Assembly: GCF_005047355.1 (NCBI RefSeq)
Contig: NZ_SUMC01000071.1
Location: forward strand, 1-38,086
DNA length: 38,086 nt
Direction: 5' to 3'
Origin: Actinacidiphila oryziradicis
GTDB lineage: Bacteria; Actinomycetota; Actinomycetes; Streptomycetales; Streptomycetaceae
The notes beneath the pieces were generated by a model. That model was not told the origin of the DNA and did not search any database. It was given only the letters and a program-made list of their open reading frames with translations. Below, in pieces: positions 24,101-32,570 of this stretch. The translations under genes were made by a program, and so were the position numbers. The stretch's first letter is position 1. Each line of letters opens with the position of its first letter.

Positions 24101-24721
24101 ATGGGAAGAAGGCGGGGCTTTGACGAGTCGGTGGTTCTGAGTACCGTGCGGGACCAATTCTGGACAACAGGTTATGAAGGAACATCGACCTACGACCTCA
24201 TGGATGTCACCGGTCTTGGCAAGGGCAGCATCTACAAAGCCTTCGGCAACAAGCACGACCTGTATATGCGGGTGTTCTCCGACTATTGCCAGGATCTCGT
24301 CAGCCAGGCACGCGAGGCCCTGGAGGACGGCTCCGCCGCCCAGCCGCCCTCACCGTTGGCTCGGCTCGAGCACTACCTCGTCTCATTGGCCGAGCACTTC
24401 GGCGCGGAGTCACCCCACCGCGGTTGCTTCCTGACCAAGGCGACAGCAGACCTCGCTGGCCTGGACAAGGCAGTGGCCGACAGGGCACGGCTCGCGTACG
24501 ACGACATCGCCGCGACCTTCGCGACGGCGATACGCGACGCGCAGGACGCGGGTGAGGTCGACCGGAATGCGGACCCTCGTACCCTGGGCTATCTGCTGCT
24601 GACGGTCATCCGGGGCATCGACTGCCTCGCCAAGGCAGACGTCGACAGCGCCACGCTCACGGGGACAGCACGGAGCGCCATCGCAATGCTCCCCAAACCC
24701 GCCTCGCCCGAACAATACTGA
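24101..24721 (+). CDS. TetR-family regulator
   Basis: 206 residues. The DNA-binding domain reads GRRRGFDESVVLSTVRDQFW, TTGYEGTSTYDLMDVTGLGK and GSIYKAFGNKHDLYMRVF, the AcrR/TetR pattern common in Streptomyces. C-terminal HRGCFLTKATADLAGLDKAV is typical of this subgroup. ATG 24101 has no good Shine-Dalgarno (CAGGGT only), so a leaderless transcript is possible. An upstream longer frame exists only because the broken MFS gene reads into it. The operator 24065-24080 and its partner before the SnoaL-like gene suggest it represses both. Confidence 0.9.
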   Translation: MGRRRGFDESVVLSTVRDQFWTTGYEGTSTYDLMDVTGLGKGSIYKAFGNKHDLYMRVFSDYCQDLVSQAREALEDGSAAQPPSPLARLEHYLVSLAEHFGAESPHRGCFLTKATADLAGLDKAVADRARLAYDDIAATFATAIRDAQDAGEVDRNADPRTLGYLLLTVIRGIDCLAKADVDSATLTGTARSAIAMLPKPASPEQY

Positions 24722-24818
24722 AGGAGCGGCAGGACGCTCTCGTGCCGGCCACGGCATAAAGGGACCGCACGATGCCGGCGGACCGGCCAGTGCATGACAC
24801 TGCACAGGTCAGTCTGTT

Positions 24819-24850
24819 ATTGTTGGCGTATGTCCATAAAGACCAACAAT
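24819..24850. promoter_or_regulatory. Inverted repeat over the TetR 24830 start
   Basis: ATTGTTGG (24819-24826) and CCAACAAT (24843-24850) are perfect 8-bp arms 16 bases apart, straddling the ATG at 24830. ATTGTTG/CAACAAT arms also flank the SnoaL-like promoter (26164-26215). Probably an autoregulatory site. Confidence 0.5.
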
Positions 24851-25441
24851 CGGCCGCCGGCTCGCGAGCGGCTACTGGAGGCCGCCGGCGAGCTCTTCTA
24901 CCAAGAGGGTGTGCACACGGTCGGTATCGACCGCGTGATCGCCCGCTCCGGGGTGGCCAAGGCCACCCTCTACACCAGCTTCGGCAGCAAAGAGGAGCTC
25001 ATCCGGGCCTACCTCACAGAGCGCCACAGCCAATGGGAACGGCGCATAGAACAAAAGCTGGCCGAGGGGTACGACACCCCCCGCGAAAAACTACTGGCAG
25101 TGTTCGACGTACTCGGCGAGTGGTACGCGGAGCCGGGCTTCCGCGGCTGCGCCATGGTCAACGCCAGCGCCGAGGCTCGGCCGGGCAGTCCCGTGGAGCA
25201 AGCCTCCGACGAGGGCCGCGCTTGGGTCCGGAATCTGTTCGCCAAGCTCGCCACCGAGGCGGGAGCCGACGACCCCGAACGCCTGGCCGAACAGCTCATC
25301 ATTCTGTACGACGGTTCTACAGTCGCCGCGCGGATGGACCGTAACCCCGAAGCCGCCGCCATAGCGCGGAGCGTGGCGGAGATTACGGTGGACGCCGCGA
25401 TCAAACCCCCGAAGCGCCGCGCCCGGCAGGCCAAGAGCTGA
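24830..25441 (+). CDS. TetR-family regulator, paralogue of 17662
   Basis: 203 residues: ARERLLEAAGELFYQEGVHT, VGIDRVIARSGVAKATLYTS, FGSKEELIRAYLTERHSQWE, and GCAMVNASAEARPGSPVEQA. It aligns along its whole length with the TetR at 17662, with a near-identical helix-turn-helix (VGIDR.I...GVAKA.LY..FG.KE.LIRAYL). No Shine-Dalgarno lies before ATG 24830; the gene looks leaderless. It sits 108 bases after the TetR 24101 in the same direction. A palindrome overlaps its start. Ligand unknown. Confidence 0.9.
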   Translation: MSIKTNNRPPARERLLEAAGELFYQEGVHTVGIDRVIARSGVAKATLYTSFGSKEELIRAYLTERHSQWERRIEQKLAEGYDTPREKLLAVFDVLGEWYAEPGFRGCAMVNASAEARPGSPVEQASDEGRAWVRNLFAKLATEAGADDPERLAEQLIILYDGSTVAARMDRNPEAAAIARSVAEITVDAAIKPPKRRARQAKS

Positions 25442-25667
25442 ACTTCTGGGCGTTCATGAGTACGTCCGAGCGCCGGACGGCGTGCCCGAGCGGGAACAGC
25501 GCCGTGCTCACCGCGCGGCCCGACGGGCGGACGTACCGGCTACGCGGTGGACGGACATTGCCTGCGCGGGGCCAGGGCACAGGCCGGAGTCCTGCACGCT
25601 CACGCGGTGGCCGTCAACGCTCGTACGGGCTCGCGACGCCCTCTCGGCACGAGGCGTTGGGCGCCGG

Positions 25668-26075
25668 TCAACGCTCCTCGGGGAAGGTATCTCCATACAT
25701 CGGAAGACCGCTGACGGAGGCCTCGCGGGAGACCTCGTCCTCGACGATGTCCCAGTGCTCCTTGAGGAGCCCGTCCTCCACGCGGACGAAGTCCGCCACA
25801 ATCCAGGGTGACAGCAGGCCGTGGCCTGAGAATCGCCCGCGCACCATCACAGTGTCGCCTTCCGCCATGATGAGTTGCGGCTCGTGCCGGAATTCCCCCG
25901 GAAGCCCCTTGATCATGTTGATGAGACCATCCCGGCCAGGTGGGATGTGCGCACTGTGCTGAATGTAGTCCGGGGACCAGAACTTCTCGGCCGCAAGGTA
26001 GTCGCGCTGGTTGAACAGGGTATCGAAAGCCTCGCGAACGAGCGTCTTGTTCTTCTCTTCTGCGGTCTGCGCCAT
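25668..26075 (-). CDS. SnoaL-like / NTF2-fold polyketide-cyclase-type protein
   Basis: 135 residues: EEKNKTLVREAFDTLFNQRD, YLAAEKFWSPDYIQHSAHIP, PGRDGLINMIKGLPGEFRHE, and AEGDTVMVRGRFSGHG. This is the SnoaL-like NTF2 fold (COG4922-type), with the conserved His and Asp in YIQHS and PGRDG. Such proteins catalyse aldol-type chemistry, isomerisation or ligand binding; the reaction here is unknown. ATG 26075 follows GGAG by 8 bases; earlier in-frame starts are in the promoter. The promoter (26164-26215) has nested palindromes linking it to the two neighbouring TetR genes. It ends tail-to-tail with the TetR 24830. Confidence 0.85.
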   Translation of the reverse strand: MAQTAEEKNKTLVREAFDTLFNQRDYLAAEKFWSPDYIQHSAHIPPGRDGLINMIKGLPGEFRHEPQLIMAEGDTVMVRGRFSGHGLLSPWIVADFVRVEDGLLKEHWDIVEDEVSREASVSGLPMYGDTFPEER

Positions 26076-26163
26076 TCGAGCTCTCCAGGACGAAGGAATG
26101 TTGGACGATGCGCCGACACCCACCGGGTGCCGCCGAACGGAGCCCCAGCGGGCCTGTGCGGCC

Positions 26164-26215
26164 ATTGTTGACCACCTGGACCACATTACGCATAGTGGTC
26201 CAGTCAGTCAACAAT
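26164..26215 (-). promoter_or_regulatory. SnoaL-like promoter with nested palindromes
   Basis: Outer arms ATTGTTGAC (26164-26172) / GTCAACAAT (26207-26215); inner arms TGGACCAC (26177-26184) / GTGGTCCA (26195-26202). On the minus strand TTGACT, 17 bases, TAATGT form a plausible promoter overlapping both. The inner arms match the operator before TetR 24101; the outer ATTGTTG arms match those at TetR 24830. Confidence 0.65.
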
Positions 26216-26247
26216 TCCACCGGGCCACGTCGCCGCCACCGACGCGG

Positions 26248-26487
26248 TCGGCGTCGGCCGGCCGGACCGGGATCTGCTTCGATGACGCCATGGCCGAATC
26301 GTTTTTCGGCGCCCTGAGGAACGAACGGATATCGCGTGTGAGCTACTCCACTCGCGAAGCGGCCCGGAGAGACATCCGTAAGTACATCGAGCTCTGGTTC
26401 AATCTCAAGCGTCTTCACTCGGCGGTGGGCTACCGCCCACCACGCGAAGTTCATGCCGAATTCGAAGATCTGCGACTCGCCGCCTGA
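26248..26487 (+). pseudogene. IS3-family orfB C-terminal remnant
   Basis: Frame reads SASAGRTGICFDDAMAESFF, GALRNERISRVSYSTREAAR, RDIRKYIELWFNLKRLHSAV, GYRPPREV and stops at TGA 26485-26487. AMAESFF carries the last catalytic Glu of the DDE integrase core. About 200 residues including both catalytic Asp are missing. The left break lies just past the SnoaL-like promoter palindromes. Confidence 0.75.
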
Positions 26488-26563
26488 ATTAACTGGTCAG
26501 ATCCCTGTCCGAAAAACGCGATGCCCCTCAATCCAGTGCGCTGATCCTTGGAAGGATTGGCCC

Positions 26564-26674
26564 ATGCCTGCCCAACGGAAATACCCAGCGGAGTTGACCG
26601 AGCGCGCAGTCCGGATGGTCGTCGACCACAGCAGACATAGATCAAGAGGCTCGCCTACCCATAGGGCGGGCTGA
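26564..26674 (+). pseudogene. IS3-family orfA N-terminal remnant
   Basis: ATG 26564 with GGAAGG upstream: PAQRKYPAELTERAVRMVVD, the very start of IS3-type OrfA, then unrelated codons to a stop at 26674. It starts 77 bases after the orfB remnant in the same orientation, so an element end and an element start are placed head to tail. Confidence 0.55.
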
Positions 26675-26789
26675 GCACCGCACTGTGAGAGGCGACTACT
26701 ACAACGCAGATTGGCCATTCGGCGGTTCTGGCTCACGTGGCTGTGCTCCGTCAGAAGCGCGGCTCGAAGGAGGTCGGCGATGGAAGATC

Positions 26790-26899
26790 GGGGAAGGCGA
26801 TCCGAGGCCATACGCTCCATGGGCCCGGACCATCCCGACACCCTGGTCGCCAGCGCAACCTTCGTTATCCGATGGGCGGGACCGAACTCCCGGCGCTGA
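26790..26899 (+). pseudogene. TPR-protein fragment
   Basis: A frame including SMGPDHPDTLVASATFVIRW matches the GPDHPDTL repeat signature of kinesin-light-chain-like tetratricopeptide proteins common in Streptomyces. Only about one repeat remains and it ends at the stop of the convergent helicase operon. Confidence 0.4.
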
Positions 26900-27124
26900 T
26901 CAGTCCGATGACACGTCCGCTCGTCGTGTGAAGGCGTCGTAGGCGGGCCGCAGTACGGCTGCGAGGTCGCGGCCGCGGACGGTGATCCCGGAGCGGCCGA
27001 GGCGGCGGGGAGCGGGGTCCGGCGGCCCGGTGTCGCGGTCGCGCGGGAGGTCGTCGGCGCAGTCCCAGAAGTCCTCGAGGCAGTCGGCGAGCGGCCTGTC
27101 GTGCCTTTCCTGGTGGGCGCTCAC
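26900..27124 (-). CDS. Small protein translationally coupled to the SNF2 helicase
   Basis: 74 residues from GTG 27124. Its start overlaps the helicase stop by four bases (GTGA), so translation is coupled. It reads SAHQERHDRPLADCLEDFWD, CADDLPRD, then ITVRGRDLAAVLRPAYDAFT. It is acidic, rich in Trp and Asp, with helix-forming ends. In Streptomyces SNF2 genes of this type a SWIM zinc-finger gene usually follows; this small frame may be a partner protein or the truncated start of such a gene, since a TPR scrap abuts its end. No Cys/His finger motif is visible. Family not recognised with certainty. Confidence 0.6.
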   Translation of the reverse strand: MSAHQERHDRPLADCLEDFWDCADDLPRDRDTGPPDPAPRRLGRSGITVRGRDLAAVLRPAYDAFTRRADVSSD

Positions 27125-30100
27125 GTCGACTCCTCTCCGGCGTCGGCCGAGAGCTCCACGAGGTCGCGCAGCTCGTCGGTGGACAGCTCGGTGAGCCACT
27201 GCTCGCCGTCGCCGACGACCGAGCCCGCGAGTGTCCGCTTGGCCTCGATCATCGCGTCGATGCGCTCCTCGATGGTGCCCGCGCAGACGAATTTGCGGAC
27301 CTGTACATTTCTGCGCTGGCCGATCCGGAAGGCGCGGTCGGTGGCCTGGTCCTCGACCGCCGGGTTCCACCAGCGGTCGAGGTGGATGACGTGGGCGGCG
27401 GCGGTGAGGTTGAGTCCGGTGCCGCCGGCCTTGAGGGAGAGCAGGAAGACCGCAGGCCCGGCGGGGTCCTGGAAGCGGGCGGTCATCGCGTCGCGGGCGT
27501 GCTGGGGGACGCCGCCGTGCAGGAAGAGCACCTCGCGGCCGAGCCGCCGGGCAAGATGGCCGTGGAGCAGCCGGCCGAACTCGGCGAACTGGGTGAAGCA
27601 CAGCGCCTTGTCGCCCTCGGCGAGGGCTTCGGCCAAGATCTCCTCCAGGCGCTCCAGCTTGCCCGAGCGGCCGATGAGGCGTGCCGAGGCGCCCTCGTAC
27701 GGCTCGTGGAGGAACTGCGCTGGGTGGTTGCAGATCTGCTTGAGCTTGGTGAGCGTGGACAGCACGATGCCCTTGCGCTCGATGCCGCGGCTCTCGGCGA
27801 TGCGGGCGAGCATTTCGGAGACGGCGGCCCGGTAGAGGCCGGCCTGCTCCGCGGTGAGGCCGCAGTTGACGGTCATCTCGACCTTCTCCGGCAGGTCGCG
27901 GGCGATAACCGGGTCGTTCTTGAGGCGCCGCAGGATGAAGGGGCGGGTGTGCCGCTGGAGTTCGGCGGCAGTGCCGCTGTGGCCTTCGCGCTCGATCGGG
28001 ATGGACCAGCGCTCCTTGAAACGGGCGGCCGAGCCGAAGAGGCCTGGATTGGCGAAGTCCAGGACGGCGTGAAGCTCGGCGAGCCGGTTCTCGACGGGGG
28101 TGCCGGTAAGGGCGATCCGGTGGGTGGCCGGCAGCGAACGGACCGCCACGGCCTGCCGGGTGGCGGAGTTCTTGATGTGCTGGGCCTCGTCCGCGATGAC
28201 CCGCCGCCACTGCAGGGCCCGAAGCTCGGCGGCGTCGCGCTCGGCGAGTCCGTACGTGGTCACGACCAGATCCGCGCCCTGTACGGCCCGCCGCAGGGCA
28301 TCGCCGGACAGGCGCTGCGCGCCGTGGTGAACGTGGACGCGCAGCATCGGTGCGAACCTCGCCGCCTCGCGCTGCCAGTTGCCGACCAGGGACATGGGGC
28401 AGACCAGGAGGTTGGGGGCGGTGACGCCCTCAGCGTGCTCCACCGCCAGCAGGGCGAGGGTCTGCACGGTCTTGCCGAGCCCCATGTCGTCGGCGAGGAC
28501 CGCGCCCAGGCCGAGCCGGGACATGAACGCGAGCCAGTCCAGGCCGCGCTCCTGGTACGGGCGCAGGTTCGCGCCGAATCCGGCGGGCACCGGGACCGGA
28601 TCGACGTGGTGCTCGGCGGTACCGGCCAACAGGTCTCCGAGCCGCCCGTCCGCGCTGACCCCGGCCACGGGCAGGCCGCCCACCGTGGCGTCCGGGTCCA
28701 GGGCTACGCGCAGCACCTCCCCGGCGGCCATGGTGCCCCTCCCCTGCCCTTCCAGGAAGGCCAGGGCGGCGGCGATCCGGGCCGGGTCGACCTCGGTCCA
28801 CTGGCCGCGCAGCCGCACCAACGGCTGCTTGGCAGCGGCCAGTTCGGTCAGCTCGGCCTCGGTCAGCGGCTGGTCGCCGACCGCGGCCCGCCAGCGGAAG
28901 GCCACGATCCGGTCCCGGTCGAGCAGACTGCGGTCATGTACGAGGCCGGGCTGGGCCGTCCGCACGCTCAGGGTAAGTCCGAATCCGGCCGGGCGCTGCC
29001 ACCACGTCGGCAACAGTACGCCGTGGCCGGCGGCCGCGAGGGCCGGTGCGGCGTCGCGGAGGAAGGCCAGGGCGCCGGCCCGGTCGAGGCGCAGGGCGGT
29101 GGGGTGGCTGGCGCGCAGAGCCTCGCGCAGCGGCGGCCAGAGGCGGGCCGCGCGGGCAAGGCCGTCCAGGAGGGCGTCGCCGGGGCGGGTTGCCTTGCGC
29201 TCCAGCGCGCTGAGGGCGGCCCCTGGCACCCAGAGGGCGTCGGCAGCGACCATCAGCGAGGGCTCGTCGGCGGCCTGGAGCAGGAACTCCAGCCGCCAGT
29301 TGTCGTCCGAGGGGTCGCCGTCGGGGTCGGCGGGGTCCGGGCCGAGGGGTTCGCCGAGCCGGAAGCAGGTACGCAGAGGTTCGTCGGCTGGGGCTTCGGA
29401 GCGGTACCAGGCGTCGAGCCGGTCACGCAGCCCGGCGAGCGCGGCGGCGTCGGCCCCCTCGACCCGGCCACTGTCCGAGCCGAGCGCCCGCAGCCACGCC
29501 TCCGGCACGCCGTCCGGGCTCCGTACCCGGCCGGGGCGCGGCAGCGGCGGCTCGTCCTCCAGCGCCGCCCGGGCCTCGCAGTCGGCCAGAACGTCCAGGA
29601 GGTCGGCCACCAGCTCCCCGGACGCCCGGCCGTCGGGGTGGCCGCCGCTGCACTCGGCGCGGCAGACCGGCGGGACCGCCGCGGTCAGCTCCCGCGTCTC
29701 CCGCCAGCCGTCGGCGTCCGGCACCGGGCGCCACCGCGCGTAAGGCCGTCCGTCCTCGGTGGCCACCGCCGGCAGCACCTGGCCGCGTCCGACCAGCCGC
29801 CAGGCCAGGTCGTGGACGGCGGTGAGCCAGCGCAGCGAAGCGCCGAACGGTACGTCGACCGGGCCCTCGGCGGGCAGCTGCGTGGGCAGGAACGGCTTCC
29901 CGGGGGCATACAGCTCGCCGAGGAGCTGCGCCGCCTCACCGGGTTCGAGAAGCAGCGAGGGCACCCGCCACGGGGCGAGAGTCACGGGTGCGCGCGGGCC
30001 CTGGACGGCGCGGCCGAGTTCGGGGGACGGTAGGGGGGCGCCGTTCTGCGTCGGCAGCAGCAGGGTGGTCACACCCTCGGCGGCCTTGGTCATCAGCCAC

Positions 30101-30240
30101 TCCAGGCCGGGTCCCGTACCACCCAGAAGCTGGGCGACGGTCTCCGGGGCGCAGGCGTACCGGTCGGGCGGCAGCAGGGAGTCCTCGGCCCACAGCGCCA
30201 GACGGCGGTCCGCTCTCCACACGGCGTGCAGGGCGAACAT
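27121..30240 (-). CDS. SNF2-family DEAD/DEAH helicase
   Basis: 1039 residues. The N-terminal half (about 1-530) is the helicase-associated domain typical of bacterial SNF2 proteins (with LRLDRAGALAFLRDAAPALA). The C-terminal half has the SNF2 core: ADDMGLGKTVQTLALLAVEH (Walker A), ADEAQHIKN (DEAQ box), RIALTGTPVENRL (motif III), KALCFTQFAEFGRLL, and LLSLKAGGTGLNLTAAAHVI followed by LDRWWNPAVEDQATDRAFRI (motifs V and VI). All motifs are intact. ATG 30240 has GGGAAGG 7 bases upstream. ATP-dependent DNA translocase, cytoplasmic, role in DNA remodelling or repair inferred from the family. Coupled to the small protein 27124. Confidence 0.95.
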   Translation of the reverse strand: MFALHAVWRADRRLALWAEDSLLPPDRYACAPETVAQLLGGTGPGLEWLMTKAAEGVTTLLLPTQNGAPLPSPELGRAVQGPRAPVTLAPWRVPSLLLEPGEAAQLLGELYAPGKPFLPTQLPAEGPVDVPFGASLRWLTAVHDLAWRLVGRGQVLPAVATEDGRPYARWRPVPDADGWRETRELTAAVPPVCRAECSGGHPDGRASGELVADLLDVLADCEARAALEDEPPLPRPGRVRSPDGVPEAWLRALGSDSGRVEGADAAALAGLRDRLDAWYRSEAPADEPLRTCFRLGEPLGPDPADPDGDPSDDNWRLEFLLQAADEPSLMVAADALWVPGAALSALERKATRPGDALLDGLARAARLWPPLREALRASHPTALRLDRAGALAFLRDAAPALAAAGHGVLLPTWWQRPAGFGLTLSVRTAQPGLVHDRSLLDRDRIVAFRWRAAVGDQPLTEAELTELAAAKQPLVRLRGQWTEVDPARIAAALAFLEGQGRGTMAAGEVLRVALDPDATVGGLPVAGVSADGRLGDLLAGTAEHHVDPVPVPAGFGANLRPYQERGLDWLAFMSRLGLGAVLADDMGLGKTVQTLALLAVEHAEGVTAPNLLVCPMSLVGNWQREAARFAPMLRVHVHHGAQRLSGDALRRAVQGADLVVTTYGLAERDAAELRALQWRRVIADEAQHIKNSATRQAVAVRSLPATHRIALTGTPVENRLAELHAVLDFANPGLFGSAARFKERWSIPIEREGHSGTAAELQRHTRPFILRRLKNDPVIARDLPEKVEMTVNCGLTAEQAGLYRAAVSEMLARIAESRGIERKGIVLSTLTKLKQICNHPAQFLHEPYEGASARLIGRSGKLERLEEILAEALAEGDKALCFTQFAEFGRLLHGHLARRLGREVLFLHGGVPQHARDAMTARFQDPAGPAVFLLSLKAGGTGLNLTAAAHVIHLDRWWNPAVEDQATDRAFRIGQRRNVQVRKFVCAGTIEERIDAMIEAKRTLAGSVVGDGEQWLTELSTDELRDLVELSADAGEEST

Positions 30241-30341
30241 CGACGGCCTTCCCGGTCTGCGGACAGCTGTCCCCGGACAGCTATTCGAGCCAGCCTACGG
30301 GCTCGGGCCAGGCGGCCGGACAGACCCTGAAGTCGGCTTCC

Positions 30342-30810
30342 ATGGAGTGCGTGCCGGGAGCGCGAAGGGTCCTGATCGACATCGACGGTGTGCGCACCGT
30401 CTCGTGGAAGCCGCTGCCGGGCGCGGTGGAGGCACTGGCGCAGTTGCGCGACCTGGGGCTGCCGCTGGCGCTCCTCACCAACACCACCTCGCGGACCCGG
30501 GCCTCGATCGCGCGGACGCTCGCCGACGCGGGCTTCCCCGTCGTGGCCGACGACATCCTCACCGCGCCGGCAGCCACGGCCGCGTATCTGGCCGAGCACT
30601 TTCCTGATGCCCGGTGCCTGCTGCTGAACAGCGGGGACATCGCGGAGGATCTGGAGGGGGTGACCCTGGCCGGAGACGGCGAGGACCCGGATGTGGTGGT
30701 GGTCGGCGGGGCGGCCCCGGAATGCGGCTACCGGGCCCTGAACGAGGTGTTCGGGCACCTGCAGCGCGGCGCCCGGCTGATGGCGACGCACCGCAACCTG
30801 TACTCCTCGG
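30342..30810 (+). pseudogene. HAD-IIA (NagD-like) phosphatase, truncated
   Basis: ATG 30342: RRVLIDIDGVRTVSWKPLPG, AVEALAQLRDLGLPLALLTN, TTSRTRASIARTLADAGFPV, LLNSGDIAEDLEGV, VVGGAAPECGYRALNEVFGH and MATHRNLY. This matches HAD class IIA hydrolases (DxDG nucleophile motif DIDGV, LLTNT motif II). After LMATHRNLY (about 30805) it changes to unrelated serine-rich sequence, so the last about 90 residues with the Lys and second Asp motif (catalytic motifs III and IV) are missing. Divergent from the SNF2 helicase by 101 bases. Confidence 0.7.
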
Positions 30811-30939
30811 CTTCCTCGGCCTGCTCCAGGATCGGCGGCTTCTCGTCGTCCTCGCACATCAGCCGCATAGCCGTCTCTTTCCGCGCCCTGTCAGTTCCTG
30901 CCCGTACGGCACGCCCCTCCGGGACGCCCTGTCCCCCGG

Positions 30940-31557
30940 TCACAACGTGCTCCCCGGGTCGTCCAGCCACACGGTCGAGCCGTCCGGGGTGACGGTCATG
31001 CCGTACCGGTACCTCGCCGGCGGCGTCGCGTCGTCGCCAGTGACCTGGGCCCACAGCTCCTCGACCCGGTCCCACAGGCGGCAGGGTCCGGCCTGCCGGA
31101 CCGTGCCGTAGGCGACGTCGGCCCACGACCCGTCCCCGTCCCACAGCCGCACCGAGGCCACCTGCCCGTCCGGGCCGAAGGTGCTGCCCCACCCGGTGTG
31201 CGGCAGCAGCAGAGAGCACGCGAACGCGAACTCGTCGTCGGCCGCATCATGCGGGGCGAGGCTCGTCGGCCGGTCCTGTGTGACGTCCGGCTCCCCCGGG
31301 CACGGGACGGCGCCGCTCGTTCCGGCGTCGCGGGCGGCCATGAAGAACTCGGGCCACGGCTCGAACCTGCCGCCGGCGGTTCCGTCCTACCGCACCAGCC
31401 GCACCACGCCGGTGCCGACCGGCACCACCACCACCGCGCCCGGCCGGGTCTGCCACGCGGCCGGGATGTCGGGCATGCCGCACGTGGCGATCAGGGCGTC
31501 GAAGCGGCGGGTGCCGACCGCGCCGAGCGCCCCGTCGCCGACGCGCACGGCGGGGTG
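30940..31557 (-). pseudogene. Protein-L-isoaspartate-type methyltransferase, C-terminal remnant
   Basis: Minus strand: VRVGDGALGAVGTRRFDALI, ATCGMPDIPAAWQTRPGAVV, VVPVGTGVVRLVR, then TAG (31387-31389), then DGTAGGRFEPWPEFFMAARD, and a C-terminal part with LLLPHTGWGSTFGPDGQ, CRLWDRVEELWAQV, YGMTVTPDGSTVWLDD to TGA at 30940. The first part is PCMT-like. The C-terminal LWD.V and TVTP...WLD segments recall the methyltransferases linked to ATP-grasp peptide (graspetide) or FxLD systems (inference). A nonsense codon and the missing N-terminus inactivate it. No ATP-grasp ligase or precursor peptide is found nearby. Confidence 0.6.
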
Positions 31558-31844
31558 GCGCTGCTGATCGACGAGCCCCTCGCCTTGCGGAAACCGCGGA
31601 CCGGACACACCGCCTCCCAGCAGCTCACCTGGCACTGCGCCATCCGCAACACCACCGGCGTGGAATTCGACGACGACAGCCGGGGGCGTCGTGCACCACG
31701 TATACAAGGGGACCGGATGACAAGGACACCCGGCGCCGGTGGCCCCTGGCCGGGCGGAGCATGGAGAATGGCCGGGCCGCTCCGGGCCGTCATCCCGACG
31801 GCGGAGCGGGGACAGTGTTCGTGGTTGAGGAGAGGCCCGGCGAC

Positions 31845-32570
31845 ATGGGTGCACCACCATTGCTCGAACTCAGCGGCGTCAGCCGGGTCTACGGCAAGCG
31901 CACCGCGCTGGCCACGATGAACCTGCGACTCCGGTCCGGGAAGTGCGTGGCGCTGCTCGGCCACAACGGCTCGGGCAAATCGACACTGCTGCGAATAGCG
32001 GCCGGTCGGGACCGGCCGAGCACCGGCACGGTGAAGTTCGACGGCAAGCCGATGAACGAGAACGACCCGGCGGTCAGGGCCCGGGTGGCGGTGGTCGGCG
32101 ACACCGCGGCCTGTTACCCCGACCTGACCGTGCGCGAGCATCTGCAGCTGGTGGCGGTGGCCCACGGGGTGGAGGACGCCGGCGACTGGATCGGCCACGT
32201 ACTGGCCGACCGGATGCTGACCGACCACGCCGACGCGCTGCCGGGGGCACTGTCCTCCGGGCAGCTTCAGTCGCTGCTGCTGGCCTCCGCGATGGTCCGG
32301 CCGCGCGACCTGCTGCTGCTGGACGAGCCGGAACAGCGACTGGACCCGGGCGCGCGGCGGCGGCTGGCAGACCTGATCAAAAAGGAGACCGCGGACGGCG
32401 TCGGGGTGCTGCTGGTGACACACCACGGAGAACTGGCCCGGGCGGTCGCCGACCGGGTGCTGGTCCTCAGCGACGGCAAGGTGGTGGCCGACGGCCACCC
32501 GGACAAGGTGCTCGCCACCGGGACCGACGGCCTGACCTGGCTGGCCGAGAGCCCGGACGGTGCCCGGTGA
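31845..32570 (+). CDS. ABC transporter ATP-binding protein
   Basis: 241 residues. Walker A GHNGSGKST (VALLGHNGSGKSTLLRIAAG), signature LSSGQ (ALPGALSSGQLQSLLLASAM), Walker B LLLLDEPEQRLDPGARRRLA and H-loop VTHHGE are all present. The Q-loop region is diverged: no Gln is seen where GDTAACYPDLTVREHL occurs. ATG 31845 with AGAGG about 9 bases upstream; earlier in-frame starts (31761) lie before that. Co-directional and overlapping with the permease, so the pair forms an exporter-type transporter of unknown substrate. Confidence 0.9.
   Translation: MGAPPLLELSGVSRVYGKRTALATMNLRLRSGKCVALLGHNGSGKSTLLRIAAGRDRPSTGTVKFDGKPMNENDPAVRARVAVVGDTAACYPDLTVREHLQLVAVAHGVEDAGDWIGHVLADRMLTDHADALPGALSSGQLQSLLLASAMVRPRDLLLLDEPEQRLDPGARRRLADLIKKETADGVGVLLVTHHGELARAVADRVLVLSDGKVVADGHPDKVLATGTDGLTWLAESPDGAR

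Noticed and set aside
24819..24850. Hairpin at the TetR 24830 start as a riboswitch
   Set aside because: The gene looks leaderless, so an upstream RNA element is unlikely; an operator fits better.
27382..30033. Large plus-strand frame of 883 codons
   Set aside because: Exact antisense of the SNF2 helicase, low-complexity Gly/Val/Arg composition.
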